Origin: Tessaracoccus oleiagri
GTDB taxonomy: Bacteria; Actinomycetota; Actinomycetes; Propionibacteriales; Propionibacteriaceae
DNA: 64,000 bases
Direction: 5' to 3'
Assembly (NCBI RefSeq): GCF_900103275.1
Contig: NZ_FNGP01000003.1
Location: forward strand, 1-64,000
Shown here: in pieces, positions 16,511-24,573 of the stretch
Layout: each line of letters begins with the position of its first letter
Position numbering within the stretch: the stretch's first letter is position 1
Position numbers and translations under genes: made by a program
Notes under the pieces: generated by a model
Databases searched by the model: none
What the model saw: the letters and a program-made list of their open reading frames with translations, nothing else
What the model was told of the DNA's origin: nothing

Positions 16511-17695
16511 CTACTTCGAGTAGCTGCCGGCTCCGCGCGGGTCGGGTGCCCGACGCAGCCGCAGCGACTCGAGTGCCAGCGCCACGGTCCCGAGGTGCGC
16601 GTCGGAGGGTCCGTAGCGACGGCGGTGCAGCTCCACGCTGAGCAGGGCACGGTGCGGGAAGAGCTGCGGATCGATCTGCTGGAGCAGCAACTCCTCGGTC
16701 CACTGGTCGACGGTCCGGACGCACTCGTCAAACGACGACGCGACGAGTTCCTCCGCCTCGAAGTTGTGGCGCAACGTCAGCAGGTAGTACAGCTGTCCGG
16801 TGTGCATGCCGGCGTCCCGTACGCGCTCGAGGGCGTCGGTGAAGCCGCGGCTGCGGTCGGCCCTGGTGTCGTGCGGCGTGAGGGCGCCCCACACCACCCG
16901 GGTCCACGCGTACACGTCGACCTCCAGCTCCGCGTCGAACTCGCGCACGAACATCGGCATCGCGTCGAGGCGGGGGAACTGCGCTGCGAGGATGCGCTGG
17001 AGCGCGGTGTCGCGGGCGAGTATGTCGAAGGAGAAGCGACGGAGGTAGCGGGCATTGTGCAGCGCGGTGAACAGGGCCGACTTCGGCCGCTCCGCCTCCG
17101 GCCAGGCCTTCGCCCAGATCTTGAACAACTGCAGTTCGGGGACCACCATCGGGGTCCAACGTTGCCGCTCGTCCTGCTGGGCGCTCAGCCGCTGCCACTG
17201 GAGGTGGATCAGCGACGGGCAGCCCTTCAGCTCGTCGGAGAAGTTGGCGCCCTCGGGCAGGGTCCTGGCGATCTCCGCCTGTTCGTTGCGGGAGAACCGG
17301 ATGTGCCGCTCGTCGAGGATGACGACGTCGGCCGGTGCGTCCTCGTCGAAGAGGGGAGTGTCGATACTGGCGACGAGGAACCGCTGCGTCGGGTGGCTGC
17401 GGGCGAAGGCGAGCAGCCGGCCCCACAGCGGGTCGGTGGCGGAGGCGAGCACGTCGTCGACGAGGTAGACGGTCTCCTGCCGGACCGTGCCGCGCTCGAG
17501 GACCGCGGTCAGCGAGTCGCGGTCGCGGATCCAGCGCCGCTGGAGGTGTGTCGCGTGGGAGGCGAGCCACTCGTCGCACTGCTGCAGGAGTGTGGTCCGG
17601 CCCCAGCCGGGGAACGCCGCCAACACGGTCAGCGCCGGCAGGTTGCCCCACAATTCATTGAAGCGAGCGCGCGCCAATAGCGTCGTACGGTACAT
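16511..17695 (-). CDS. MalT/LuxR-type STAND P-loop protein lacking an HTH domain
   Basis: 394 residues from the ATG at 17695 (GGGGA just upstream); a GTG at 17767 is also in frame. The N-terminus (LLARARFNELWG, then LTVLAAFPGWGRTTLL) matches the start of MalT-type ATPase regulators, and Walker B is VYLVDD (D80, D81). The Walker A lysine is replaced by arginine (R33), so ATP hydrolysis may be weak or lost. After about 250 residues of helical sequence the protein stops, with no C-terminal LuxR helix-turn-helix. It could be a degenerate regulator or a partner protein. A DtxR/IdeR-like box lies upstream. The exact role is unknown. Confidence 0.7.
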   Translation of the reverse strand: MYRTTLLARARFNELWGNLPALTVLAAFPGWGRTTLLQQCDEWLASHATHLQRRWIRDRDSLTAVLERGTVRQETVYLVDDVLASATDPLWGRLLAFARSHPTQRFLVASIDTPLFDEDAPADVVILDERHIRFSRNEQAEIARTLPEGANFSDELKGCPSLIHLQWQRLSAQQDERQRWTPMVVPELQLFKIWAKAWPEAERPKSALFTALHNARYLRRFSFDILARDTALQRILAAQFPRLDAMPMFVREFDAELEVDVYAWTRVVWGALTPHDTRADRSRGFTDALERVRDAGMHTGQLYYLLTLRHNFEAEELVASSFDECVRTVDQWTEELLLQQIDPQLFPHRALLSVELHRRRYGPSDAHLGTVALALESLRLRRAPDPRGAGSYSK

Positions 17696-17779
17696 GTTCC
17701 CCAGTCCCCAGGTCTTTCTGAAAAGTTGCGACTCATGATCGGCGGGGTCCGTACGAGGACCACTCACTGAGTCGGGACG

Positions 17780-17794
17780 AGCTTAGCCTTACCT
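17780..17794. promoter_or_regulatory. Candidate DtxR/IdeR iron box
   Basis: The 15-mer AGCTTAGCCTTACCT agrees at 13 of 15 positions with the core AGGTTAGSCTAACCT of the actinobacterial DtxR/IdeR operator. It lies 85 nt upstream of the ATG of the MalT-like gene and 170 nt upstream of the first nuclease-like gene, so it could act on either. This is a pattern match only. Confidence 0.35.
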
Positions 17795-17964
17795 TTACTG
17801 CCGCGAGGAAGCGGGTTGACATAAGAGATGGCGGCATACGGCCTACCCGCTTAACTCCTAGTCACCTACGTCGCACGGCATGCAGTAGCAAACGTCGCCA
17901 AGATGAACGACCGTGCAGCGGAGCGGTATCTTGACCGTTCGCGCTAGGAGAGGAAGTCGCCGAC

Positions 17965-19125
17965 GTGGGCGCTACAGCCAGTACATCGATTGCGGGGATA
18001 TTTGGGTCGCTAGTCGTGGGGTTCACCCTCGCGGCGGCTGCCTCGGCCAGCATTTGGAGTGACAACAGGGGAGTGGTGGAGCGGGTCGTCGACGGGGACA
18101 CCCTAATCGCAAGCGTTGCCGGGGAGCCGATCACGATCCGGTTGCTCAACATCGACACGCCCGAAACCAAGCACCCCGACTTGCCCGTGCAATGCCTCGG
18201 TGACGAGGCCACGGAGTGGCTGGCGATGAGGCTTCCGCAAGGCAGCAAAATCGCCATCGAGTACGACAAGCAGCGGACCGATCACTATGGACGCACGCTA
18301 GCGGGCGTCTTCGAGGACGGAGCCCTAGTGAACGCGGAGATCGCAGGCCAAGGATTGGGGGTGCCGGCGTACTACGCTCCGAACGATCGCTTCCTTTCGG
18401 ACGTTGAGGCTGCTTACGAGGAGGCCAAGAAGGCTGGGGTCGGTCTGTTCGACCCGAGTCTCAAGTGCACACTGTCGGGTCAGGTGAGCCACGCCTCGAC
18501 CACTGCCGCGTCGGTCGCTACCGCATACGAGGAAGGTATGTCACTTGAAGGAGAAGCCTCGAAGGTCGCGGCCGTCGCCGCCACGGCAGCGCTATTGCGC
18601 AATGGAGCCTTGGATCGCCTGGGAAATGCAATCTTGAGCGCGGACGCTGCGTTGATTGCGGCGGCTGAGCGCAGTCTTGACTCGGCACACGAACTGGCGA
18701 GGACTTCATACGAGAGGCTGACTCAATCGGAGGCGGAGTATCGGGCCGCCAAGGAGGCTGCCGAACGGGCTGAGGCTGAGCGCATCGAACGTGAACGAAT
18801 CGCCCGAGAACAACGTGAAGCCGCGGAGAGGGCAGAGAAGGAGCGGATCGAGCGCGAGGCGCGCGAGGCGGCCGAGAGGGCTGAGCAGGAACGACGGGAG
18901 GCTCGGGAACGGGAGGCCCGGGCGGAGCGGGAGCGGCTTCAGCAGGCAGAGAGAGAGCGTGCCCGCGCACGGGAGCGCGATGTCCAGGTCACCCCCAAGA
19001 AGACTGCGACTAAGTCTCGCAAGTGTGTGCCATACGGGCCCGAGATCCCCTACTCCAAGGCGGGTGGATACACGGGGAAGCGATACGGCATGCCAGGCGG
19101 CAAGACGTTCAGAAAGTGTTCGTGA
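17965..19125 (+). CDS. Exported staphylococcal-nuclease-fold protein with coiled coil
   Basis: 386 residues. A hydrophobic segment (about 10-30) suggests export or membrane anchoring. An SNase domain follows (about 35-160). Residues equivalent to the catalytic set are all present: R59, D64, T65, E67 and R110, with VVDGDT at 41-46, so a Ca-dependent nuclease activity is plausible. A second helical region (about 180-255) is shared with the next gene. Residues 255-345 are a highly charged E/R/A coiled coil, and the protein ends in a Gly/Tyr-rich cap with two cysteines (KCVPYGPEIPY and FRKCS). The GTG start follows AGGAGAGGAAG. The 115 nt after it separates the paralogue. Confidence 0.85.
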   Translation: MGATASTSIAGIFGSLVVGFTLAAAASASIWSDNRGVVERVVDGDTLIASVAGEPITIRLLNIDTPETKHPDLPVQCLGDEATEWLAMRLPQGSKIAIEYDKQRTDHYGRTLAGVFEDGALVNAEIAGQGLGVPAYYAPNDRFLSDVEAAYEEAKKAGVGLFDPSLKCTLSGQVSHASTTAASVATAYEEGMSLEGEASKVAAVAATAALLRNGALDRLGNAILSADAALIAAAERSLDSAHELARTSYERLTQSEAEYRAAKEAAERAEAERIERERIAREQREAAERAEKERIEREAREAAERAEQERREAREREARAERERLQQAERERARARERDVQVTPKKTATKSRKCVPYGPEIPYSKAGGYTGKRYGMPGGKTFRKCS

Positions 19126-19240
19126 CTTGAGCGTCCCATTCCGCAGGGGAGGTGGGGCGAACACCCTTGTCACTTGCCACTAGGAATATTGTGGAACGTC
19201 GCGATATATTGTCCCTGCAACTGCTATAGGGGGTCCGTCC

Positions 19241-20548
19241 ATGGGAGCTTCAGCTCAAGGCATCGCCGCCGTGGTGTCGGGTTCCCTGCTGGTCGGGGTC
19301 GGGATGGCCGCCTACGGCTACCTGGGTTCGCTGGATCGCGAGGGCGTGGTCGAGCGGGTAGTAGACGGTGACACCATCGTCGTGCGGGTGGCGGGCGAGA
19401 CCCGGACCATCGGACTGCTCAACGTCGCCGCTCCGGAGATCGTCGAGGCATCTGCCGAGCCGCAGTGCATGGCGACGGAGGCTGCGGTATGGCTGGAGGA
19501 ACGGCTGCCCGCCGGCACCAGCGTCGAACTCCGATACGCCCGGGAGCTGATCGACACCGACGGCCGCACTCTCGCGGGCGTGTTCGCTGACGGCGCCCTG
19601 GTCAATGCGGAGCTCACTGCCGCCGGACTGGGCGTTCCGGTCTACTCGGCCGACGGGAACCGGTACTGGCCGGAGGCGCAGGCCGGATTCGAGAATGCCC
19701 AGCTGCGCCAGTCGGGTCTGTTCGACCCCAGCATCGACTGCACGCTGCCTGCCCGACTCTCCGACGCGGTGAGCGCGGCCGAGTCGATCCCCGCGGAGTA
19801 CGCCACCGGGATCTCGCTCGACGACGCGGCCGCCAAGGTCGCCGACGTCGCCTCCACCGCGACCGCGCTGAAGAATGGCGACCTCGAAAGGCTCGGCGCC
19901 GCGGTCTTCAAGGACCAAGCGGACCTCATCGCCGCAGCGACGGAGGCGGCCGACGCGGCCCACATGCTGGCCAGCGCCTCCTACAACTCTCTCCTCGCCT
20001 CTGCCGAGGGCACCGACTCCCTGCGGCCATCCGTCGGGCAGGACGAGGCCGAGCGCGGCGAGCGGCGGCAAGCCGAAGAACCGGGCGCTGGTCTGGAGGC
20101 CGCTCCGGCGACCCCCCAACGCTTCGCACCTGCCGGGTCGGCGTCGGAATCGTTCGAGGCGGTCGCGGCGCCCGAGGCGGGTGGCGCCGCCGAGCGAAAG
20201 CCCGAACCCACGCGCGGCCTCGAGCGCGCCGCCGAGGTGAAGCGGGGGACCGCCGCCCCGTCGAACAAGCCCACCGAGACGACGCCGGCTCCGGCGGCCG
20301 CTGAGGAGACCGAGCGGGTCGCTGCTCCAGCGAAGCCGACGACGCCTCCCGGCCTCCAGCGGGCCGCCGAGGTGACGACCGAACCCGTGGTGACCGAGAA
20401 CCGGAAGCCCGCCACCCCTCCGGGCCTGGAGCGGGCCGCCGAGGTCGCCCTGCGGGGTGCCGACCAGTCGGAGCGCAAGGTCGCGCCCGGCCAGCAGAAG
20501 GACAAGTCCGCGGCACCGTCAAAGGGCCCCCGGGCCTCGACTCGCTGA
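19241..20548 (+). CDS. Staphylococcal-nuclease-fold paralogue, probably catalytically dead
   Basis: 435 residues, homologous to the preceding gene over about the first 250 (hydrophobic anchor 8-28, SNase domain, then the helical YATGISLDDAAAKVADVA region). In the active site the R35 equivalent is G58, and the D40 and T41 equivalents are A63 and A64; only E66 and R109 remain. That should abolish hydrolysis and weaken metal binding. The C-terminal 160 residues are Ala/Pro/Glu-rich and contain three copies of a GL[EQ]RAAEV unit. The ATG at 19241 follows AGGGGG. The pair looks like a duplication in which one copy became a binding protein (inferred). Confidence 0.85.
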   Translation: MGASAQGIAAVVSGSLLVGVGMAAYGYLGSLDREGVVERVVDGDTIVVRVAGETRTIGLLNVAAPEIVEASAEPQCMATEAAVWLEERLPAGTSVELRYARELIDTDGRTLAGVFADGALVNAELTAAGLGVPVYSADGNRYWPEAQAGFENAQLRQSGLFDPSIDCTLPARLSDAVSAAESIPAEYATGISLDDAAAKVADVASTATALKNGDLERLGAAVFKDQADLIAAATEAADAAHMLASASYNSLLASAEGTDSLRPSVGQDEAERGERRQAEEPGAGLEAAPATPQRFAPAGSASESFEAVAAPEAGGAAERKPEPTRGLERAAEVKRGTAAPSNKPTETTPAPAAAEETERVAAPAKPTTPPGLQRAAEVTTEPVVTENRKPATPPGLERAAEVALRGADQSERKVAPGQQKDKSAAPSKGPRASTR

Positions 20549-20662
20549 CGCTCGCTCGACCACCGTTCTCTGGGCGGGCTCGACCACCTGCGGTACACGG
20601 TTTCGTGGTTTCGACCACGCCGCAGGACTTCGTCCGGCGGCGGCTCAACCATCTGGAGAGGG
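20549..20662. repeat. Dispersed intergenic repeat, family A (copy 1)
   Basis: The 114-nt gap between the convergent nuclease paralogue and fadE5 holds GCTCGACCACC, a GGTTTCGACCAC unit and a terminal GCTCAACCATCT. The same GGTTTCGACC...GCTCAACCA units recur at 26810-26900 and 28346-28428. The copy is degenerate. It has the look of REP-like elements between convergent genes. Confidence 0.6.
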
Positions 20663-22633
20663 CTAGGCGATGGTGGAGTTCAGCCACTTCCTCGGGACGC
20701 CGAGGCCCTCGACCAGCTCCAGGGACTTGTCGGCGAGCTCATGGCAGAGCTTGTCGACCGCCGCGGTGACGGACTTCGAGCGCCGGCCGTCGAAGACGTT
20801 GTGCTCCATGTACCAGGCGCGGTGCTCCTCGATCGTCGCGAGCGCGTAGAGGTCGCAGACCCGGACGAGGATGGCGCGGATGTAGTCGTCGGTGCACTCC
20901 TCGATGCCCTCGATGAACGCCTCCAGCACCACCCGGTCCATGTGCGCCCGGGCGGCGGCCACCATGTGGGTCTGGGTGGCGTTGATCGCGTCGAACTGCG
21001 TCTCCGGCGACTCCTTGCCGGCGGCGCGCATCCGCTGGGCCAGCCCCTCGACGATGTGCTTCTCGCGGAAGTCGAACGTCTGGATGTGCCAGCCGCGGGC
21101 GAGCAGCTGCTCCTCCTCCGACTTGCCGCGCGCGGCCTTGATGAGCCGCTCGATGGGCGCCCGGGCGGTCGTGCGCTCCAGGATGGCGCTGCCCACCATG
21201 GCGGCGGTCTTCTGGGCCGTGTCGCGCAGGTTGAGGTCGCCCCACGTCGCCTTGTAGTCCAGCAGCAGCGCCTTCGCGACGAGGAGCGCGAGCGCGGTGT
21301 TGTCGCCCTCGAACGTGGCGAAGATGTCCACGTCCTGCCTCGTCAGCGTGATGCCGTTCTCGCTCATGTAGCCGGCGCCGCCGCACGCCTCGCGGCACAC
21401 CTGGACCGTGTCGTTGGCCCAGCGGGTCTGCAGCAGCTTCATGCCGGCCGCGCGCGTCTCGAGCTCCCGGGAGGACGTGGTGTTGCGGTGGTCCTCGTCG
21501 GTGACGGCCTGCAGCTTCAGCGCCACCTCGTTCTGCGCGAACCCGTACGCGTAGGCGCGGGCGATGTTCGGCATCAGCTTGCGCTGGTGCAGCTGGTACT
21601 CCATCAGCGTGATCTCGTCGCCGAGGTTGGGGCGACGGAACTGCTTGCGTTCCAGCGCGTACCGGGTGGCGATCGACAGCGCCTTGCGCGTCGCCGACGC
21701 GGCCCCGCCGCCCACGCAGATGCGGCCGCGCACCAGCGTGCCGAGCATGGTGAAGAACCGGGCGGAGCGCTTCTCGATGGGGGAGTGGTACTGGCCCTCC
21801 TCGTCGACCCCGCCGAACTTGTCCAGCAGCATCAGCCGCGGCACGCGGACGTGGTCGAACAGGATGGTGCCGTTGTCGACGCCGTTCAGGCCGCCCTTGT
21901 GGCCGTGGTCGCCGGTGGTGACCCCGGGCAGGTCGCGGCCCGCCTCGTCGCGGATGGGGACGAGGATGACGTGCACGCCATGGTTGTCGCCGTCGACGAT
22001 CAGCTGCCCGAACACCGCGGCCATGCGGCCGTCGCGGGCGGCGTTGCCGATGTAGCACTTCGCGGCGCGCGGGTGGGGGGAGTGGACCTCGAACTCCTGC
22101 GTCTCGGGGATCCAGGTGATCGTGGTCTCGAGGTTCTGCACGTCGGAGCCGTGGTCGAGCTCGGTCATGGCGAAGCACCCGGGGGTGTCGACGGTGACCG
22201 CGTCGCGGAGGAACGTCTCGTGGTGGTAGCGGGTGCCGAGGTTCATGATCGCTCCGCCGTACAGGCCGTGCTGGACGCCGGACTTGATGGTGAGCGACAG
22301 GTCGCCCATCGCGAGCATCTCGAAGTTCGCCACCGACTCCGCGAGCGTCCCCGAGCCGCCGAACTCCTTCGGGAACCCGGCCGTGACGAAGTCCAGCTTC
22401 GACAGCTCGATGACCTTCTCCAGCGCCCAGTCGCGCGCCTCCTCGACCGACATCCCGGGGTCGCGGGTCATGTGCTCGGCGCGCACCTCCCGGCGCCAGC
22501 GCTGCTTCGTCGCGTGGAAAGGGCCGTCGAGCGCGCGACGGAGCCCCTCGCCCGTGGCGGTGATGGACTCGTCGTCGGCGCGACGGGGGATGGCGTCAGC
22601 CGGCTCGGTGGGCCGGGCGATGGTGGTGGTCAT
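20663..22633 (-). CDS. fadE5: Acyl-CoA dehydrogenase/oxidase family, FadE5-like
   Basis: 656 residues, longer than classical acyl-CoA dehydrogenases and matching the extended FadE5/acyl-CoA-oxidase-like group. The FAD/substrate loop is CFAMTELDHGSDVQNLET (about 153-170). The likely catalytic base is E442 in FATFEGDNTAL, the position used in the oxidase-like branch. It would introduce the 2,3-double bond into acyl-CoA. Genes for thiolase, ketoreductase and hydratase lie across a divergent promoter, the same gene set as mycobacterial fadE5-fadA2-fabG4-htdX. Its ATG immediately follows the tetR stop with no gap, so the two are co-transcribed. Confidence 0.88.
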   Translation of the reverse strand: MTTTIARPTEPADAIPRRADDESITATGEGLRRALDGPFHATKQRWRREVRAEHMTRDPGMSVEEARDWALEKVIELSKLDFVTAGFPKEFGGSGTLAESVANFEMLAMGDLSLTIKSGVQHGLYGGAIMNLGTRYHHETFLRDAVTVDTPGCFAMTELDHGSDVQNLETTITWIPETQEFEVHSPHPRAAKCYIGNAARDGRMAAVFGQLIVDGDNHGVHVILVPIRDEAGRDLPGVTTGDHGHKGGLNGVDNGTILFDHVRVPRLMLLDKFGGVDEEGQYHSPIEKRSARFFTMLGTLVRGRICVGGGAASATRKALSIATRYALERKQFRRPNLGDEITLMEYQLHQRKLMPNIARAYAYGFAQNEVALKLQAVTDEDHRNTTSSRELETRAAGMKLLQTRWANDTVQVCREACGGAGYMSENGITLTRQDVDIFATFEGDNTALALLVAKALLLDYKATWGDLNLRDTAQKTAAMVGSAILERTTARAPIERLIKAARGKSEEEQLLARGWHIQTFDFREKHIVEGLAQRMRAAGKESPETQFDAINATQTHMVAAARAHMDRVVLEAFIEGIEECTDDYIRAILVRVCDLYALATIEEHRAWYMEHNVFDGRRSKSVTAAVDKLCHELADKSLELVEGLGVPRKWLNSTIA

Positions 22634-23254
22634 CTACTTGCTCCTTTGCGCGTCGAAGGCCGGCGCGAATAGTTGGTCGATGTAGCCCACGACGTCCGCC
22701 CTCGGGCGCCGGAGCTTGGTGAGGATCCAACGGTCGGCGGTGGCCCACGTGAAGCCGACGACGCCGTGGCCCCAGATGTTGGCCGGCTCCTCGTCGAGCC
22801 CCTGCGCCCGCAGCCAGTGGCGGAACAGGTCGGAGACCTGGTTGCCGATGCGGGTGGTGATGCTGAGCACGGGGTCGTCGACGGGGGTGTCGCCGGGCGG
22901 GCGGGTGATCACGAACTGGTAGATCTCCGGGTCCTTCTCCACGAGCGTGAGGTAGGTGTCCGCGAGTTGGCGGACGAGCTCGCGCGGGTCGACGTCGCCC
23001 GACCCCTCGAGGCCGAGGGAGTTCCAGATGAAGTCGTTCACCCAGTCGACGACCGCCTGGTACAACCCCGCCCGGTCACGGAAGTGCCGGTAGATCACCG
23101 GCTTCGACGTGCCCGCCTCGGCCGCGATGTCATCCATCCCGACCCCCGGCCCGTGCTTCCGGATCGCCCGCAACGCTGAGGCGACCAGCTCACGCCGCCG
23201 CTCGGCGTTGTGCGCGTGCCAGCGGGTGGCGCGGCCGTCCGTTGTGGTTTCCAT
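22634..23254 (-). CDS. TetR-family transcriptional regulator
   Basis: 206 residues. The N-terminal HTH (about 18-65) reads DDIAAEAGTSKPVIYRHFRDR, of which the recognition helix is SKPVIYRHF. The C-terminal ligand domain is TetR_C-like. It probably represses its own operon with fadE5 and the divergent fadA2 operon in response to an acyl-CoA or fatty acid (inferred from neighbours). The ATG at 23254 has TACCCT at 23262-23267 on the minus strand, 7 nt upstream, a leaderless promoter pattern overlapping the candidate operator at 23265-23285. Confidence 0.92.
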   Translation of the reverse strand: METTTDGRATRWHAHNAERRRELVASALRAIRKHGPGVGMDDIAAEAGTSKPVIYRHFRDRAGLYQAVVDWVNDFIWNSLGLEGSGDVDPRELVRQLADTYLTLVEKDPEIYQFVITRPPGDTPVDDPVLSITTRIGNQVSDLFRHWLRAQGLDEEPANIWGHGVVGFTWATADRWILTKLRRPRADVVGYIDQLFAPAFDAQRSK

Positions 23255-23264
23255 GACCGACAGG

Positions 23265-23285
23265 GTATCGGATACGCGGAGTATC
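23265..23285. promoter_or_regulatory. Candidate TetR operator between tetR-fadE5 and fadA2
   Basis: GTATC-G-GATAC-GCGGA-GTATC: a perfect 11-nt palindrome immediately followed by a second GTATC, so two overlapping inverted repeats share the central GATAC. It overlaps the -10 of the leaderless tetR transcript and lies 47 nt before the fadA2 start, so one bound regulator could close both promoters. Confidence 0.6.
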
Positions 23286-23331
23286 TGCTACCTTGAGTTT
23301 CGATAACTTTTTCTCCCGGGAGGAACCACCA

Positions 23332-24573
23332 ATGACCCACACCGCCGTCGTAGTGGGAGGCAACCGCACCCCCTTCGCCAAGGCCGGCACCAAGTTCGCC
23401 GACGCCTCCGCCCAGGACCTCCTCACCGCCGCGATCGACGGGCTCGTCGCCCGCTTCGGGCTCGCGGGCGCGAAGGTCGACGAGGTGGTCGCCGGCGCCG
23501 TGCTCAAGCACACCCGCGACTTCAACCTCACCCGCGAGGCCGTGCTCGGCTCCGCGCTTTCCCCGAACTCACCCGCGTGCGACCTCCAGCAGGCCTGCGC
23601 CACCGGCCTCGAGGCCGTCATCTACACGAGCAACAAGATCCGGCTCGGGCAGGCGAAGGTCGCCATCGCGGGCGGCACCGACAGCGCGTCCGACGCCCCC
23701 GTCGTCGTCACCGAGGGCCTGCGCCGCGCGATGCTCAAGGCCAACCGGGCCCGCAGCCTCCCCGAGCGGCTGAAGGCGTTCGCCGCCGTCCGGCCCGCCG
23801 ACCTCATGCCCGTCCCGCCTGCCGTCGTCGAACCCCGCACAGGGCTCAGCATGGGGGAGTCGCAGGCACTCACGACCAAGCGCTGGGAGATCAGCCGCGA
23901 GGACCAGGACCAGCTGTCCTACGACAGCCACCAGAACCTCGCCCGCGCCTGGGACGAGGGCTTCTTCGACGACCTCGTCACCGGCTACCGCGGCGTCGCC
24001 CGCGACACCGTCCTCCGCCCCGACACCACCCTCGAGAAGCTCGCCTCCCTCAAGACCGTGTTCGGCCGCGAGGGCGCGACGATGACCGCCGGCAACTCCA
24101 CCGCCCTCACCGACGGCGCCGCGGTGGTGCTCGTCGCGGAGGAGTCCGTCGCCCGGGAGCGCAACTGGCCGGTGCTGGCGAAGGTGGTCGACGCGCAGGT
24201 CGCCGCCACCGACTACGTCACCGGCAACGAGGACCTCCTCCTCGCGCCCGCCCGCGCCATCCCCGAACTGCTGGAGCGCAACCAGCTCACGCTCGACGAC
24301 TTCGAGCTGTTCGAGTTCCACGAGGCGTTCGCCAGCACCGTCCTCGCCACGCTCAAGGCGCTCGAGCAGAACGGCACCGGCACCGTCGACCGTTCCAAGC
24401 TCAACGTCGACGGCTCCTCCTTGGCCGCCGGCCACCCCTTCGCAGCCACCGGCGGGCGCATCGTCGCCAGCCTCGCCAAGCGACTCGGCCAGCGCGGCCC
24501 CGGCAAGAAGGGCCTCATCTCCATCTGCGCCGCCGGTGGGCAGGGCGCCGTCATGATCCTGGAGGCGATGTGA
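23332..24573 (+). CDS. fadA2: Acetyl-CoA acetyltransferase (thiolase), FadA2-like
   Basis: 413 residues of the thiolase II fold. The nucleophile is C89 in LQQACATGLEAV, the histidine lies in FEFHEAF, and the second cysteine is in ICAAGGQGAVM near the C-terminus. It would carry out the final thiolytic step of beta-oxidation, releasing acetyl-CoA. The ATG at 23332 follows a strong GGGAGGAA Shine-Dalgarno, which decides the start over the upstream in-frame codon at 23293. It overlaps fabG4 by one base (TGATG). Confidence 0.93.
   Translation: MTHTAVVVGGNRTPFAKAGTKFADASAQDLLTAAIDGLVARFGLAGAKVDEVVAGAVLKHTRDFNLTREAVLGSALSPNSPACDLQQACATGLEAVIYTSNKIRLGQAKVAIAGGTDSASDAPVVVTEGLRRAMLKANRARSLPERLKAFAAVRPADLMPVPPAVVEPRTGLSMGESQALTTKRWEISREDQDQLSYDSHQNLARAWDEGFFDDLVTGYRGVARDTVLRPDTTLEKLASLKTVFGREGATMTAGNSTALTDGAAVVLVAEESVARERNWPVLAKVVDAQVAATDYVTGNEDLLLAPARAIPELLERNQLTLDDFELFEFHEAFASTVLATLKALEQNGTGTVDRSKLNVDGSSLAAGHPFAATGGRIVASLAKRLGQRGPGKKGLISICAAGGQGAVMILEAM

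Noticed and set aside
16511-17767. Possible pseudogene of a MalT-type regulator
   Set aside because: The frame is intact over about 394 codons with a normal coding pattern and Walker B; the missing HTH alone does not show decay. Kept as a gene and reported as a finding.
18720-18990. Repetitive GAGCGG/GCGGAG DNA as a tandem repeat array
   Set aside because: The periodicity comes from E/R/A coiled-coil codons; unit sequence is not conserved at DNA level.
20741-22672. 643-codon plus-strand frame opposite fadE5
   Set aside because: Antisense shadow of a conserved acyl-CoA dehydrogenase; composition is Arg/Leu/Val/Asp-biased with no motif.
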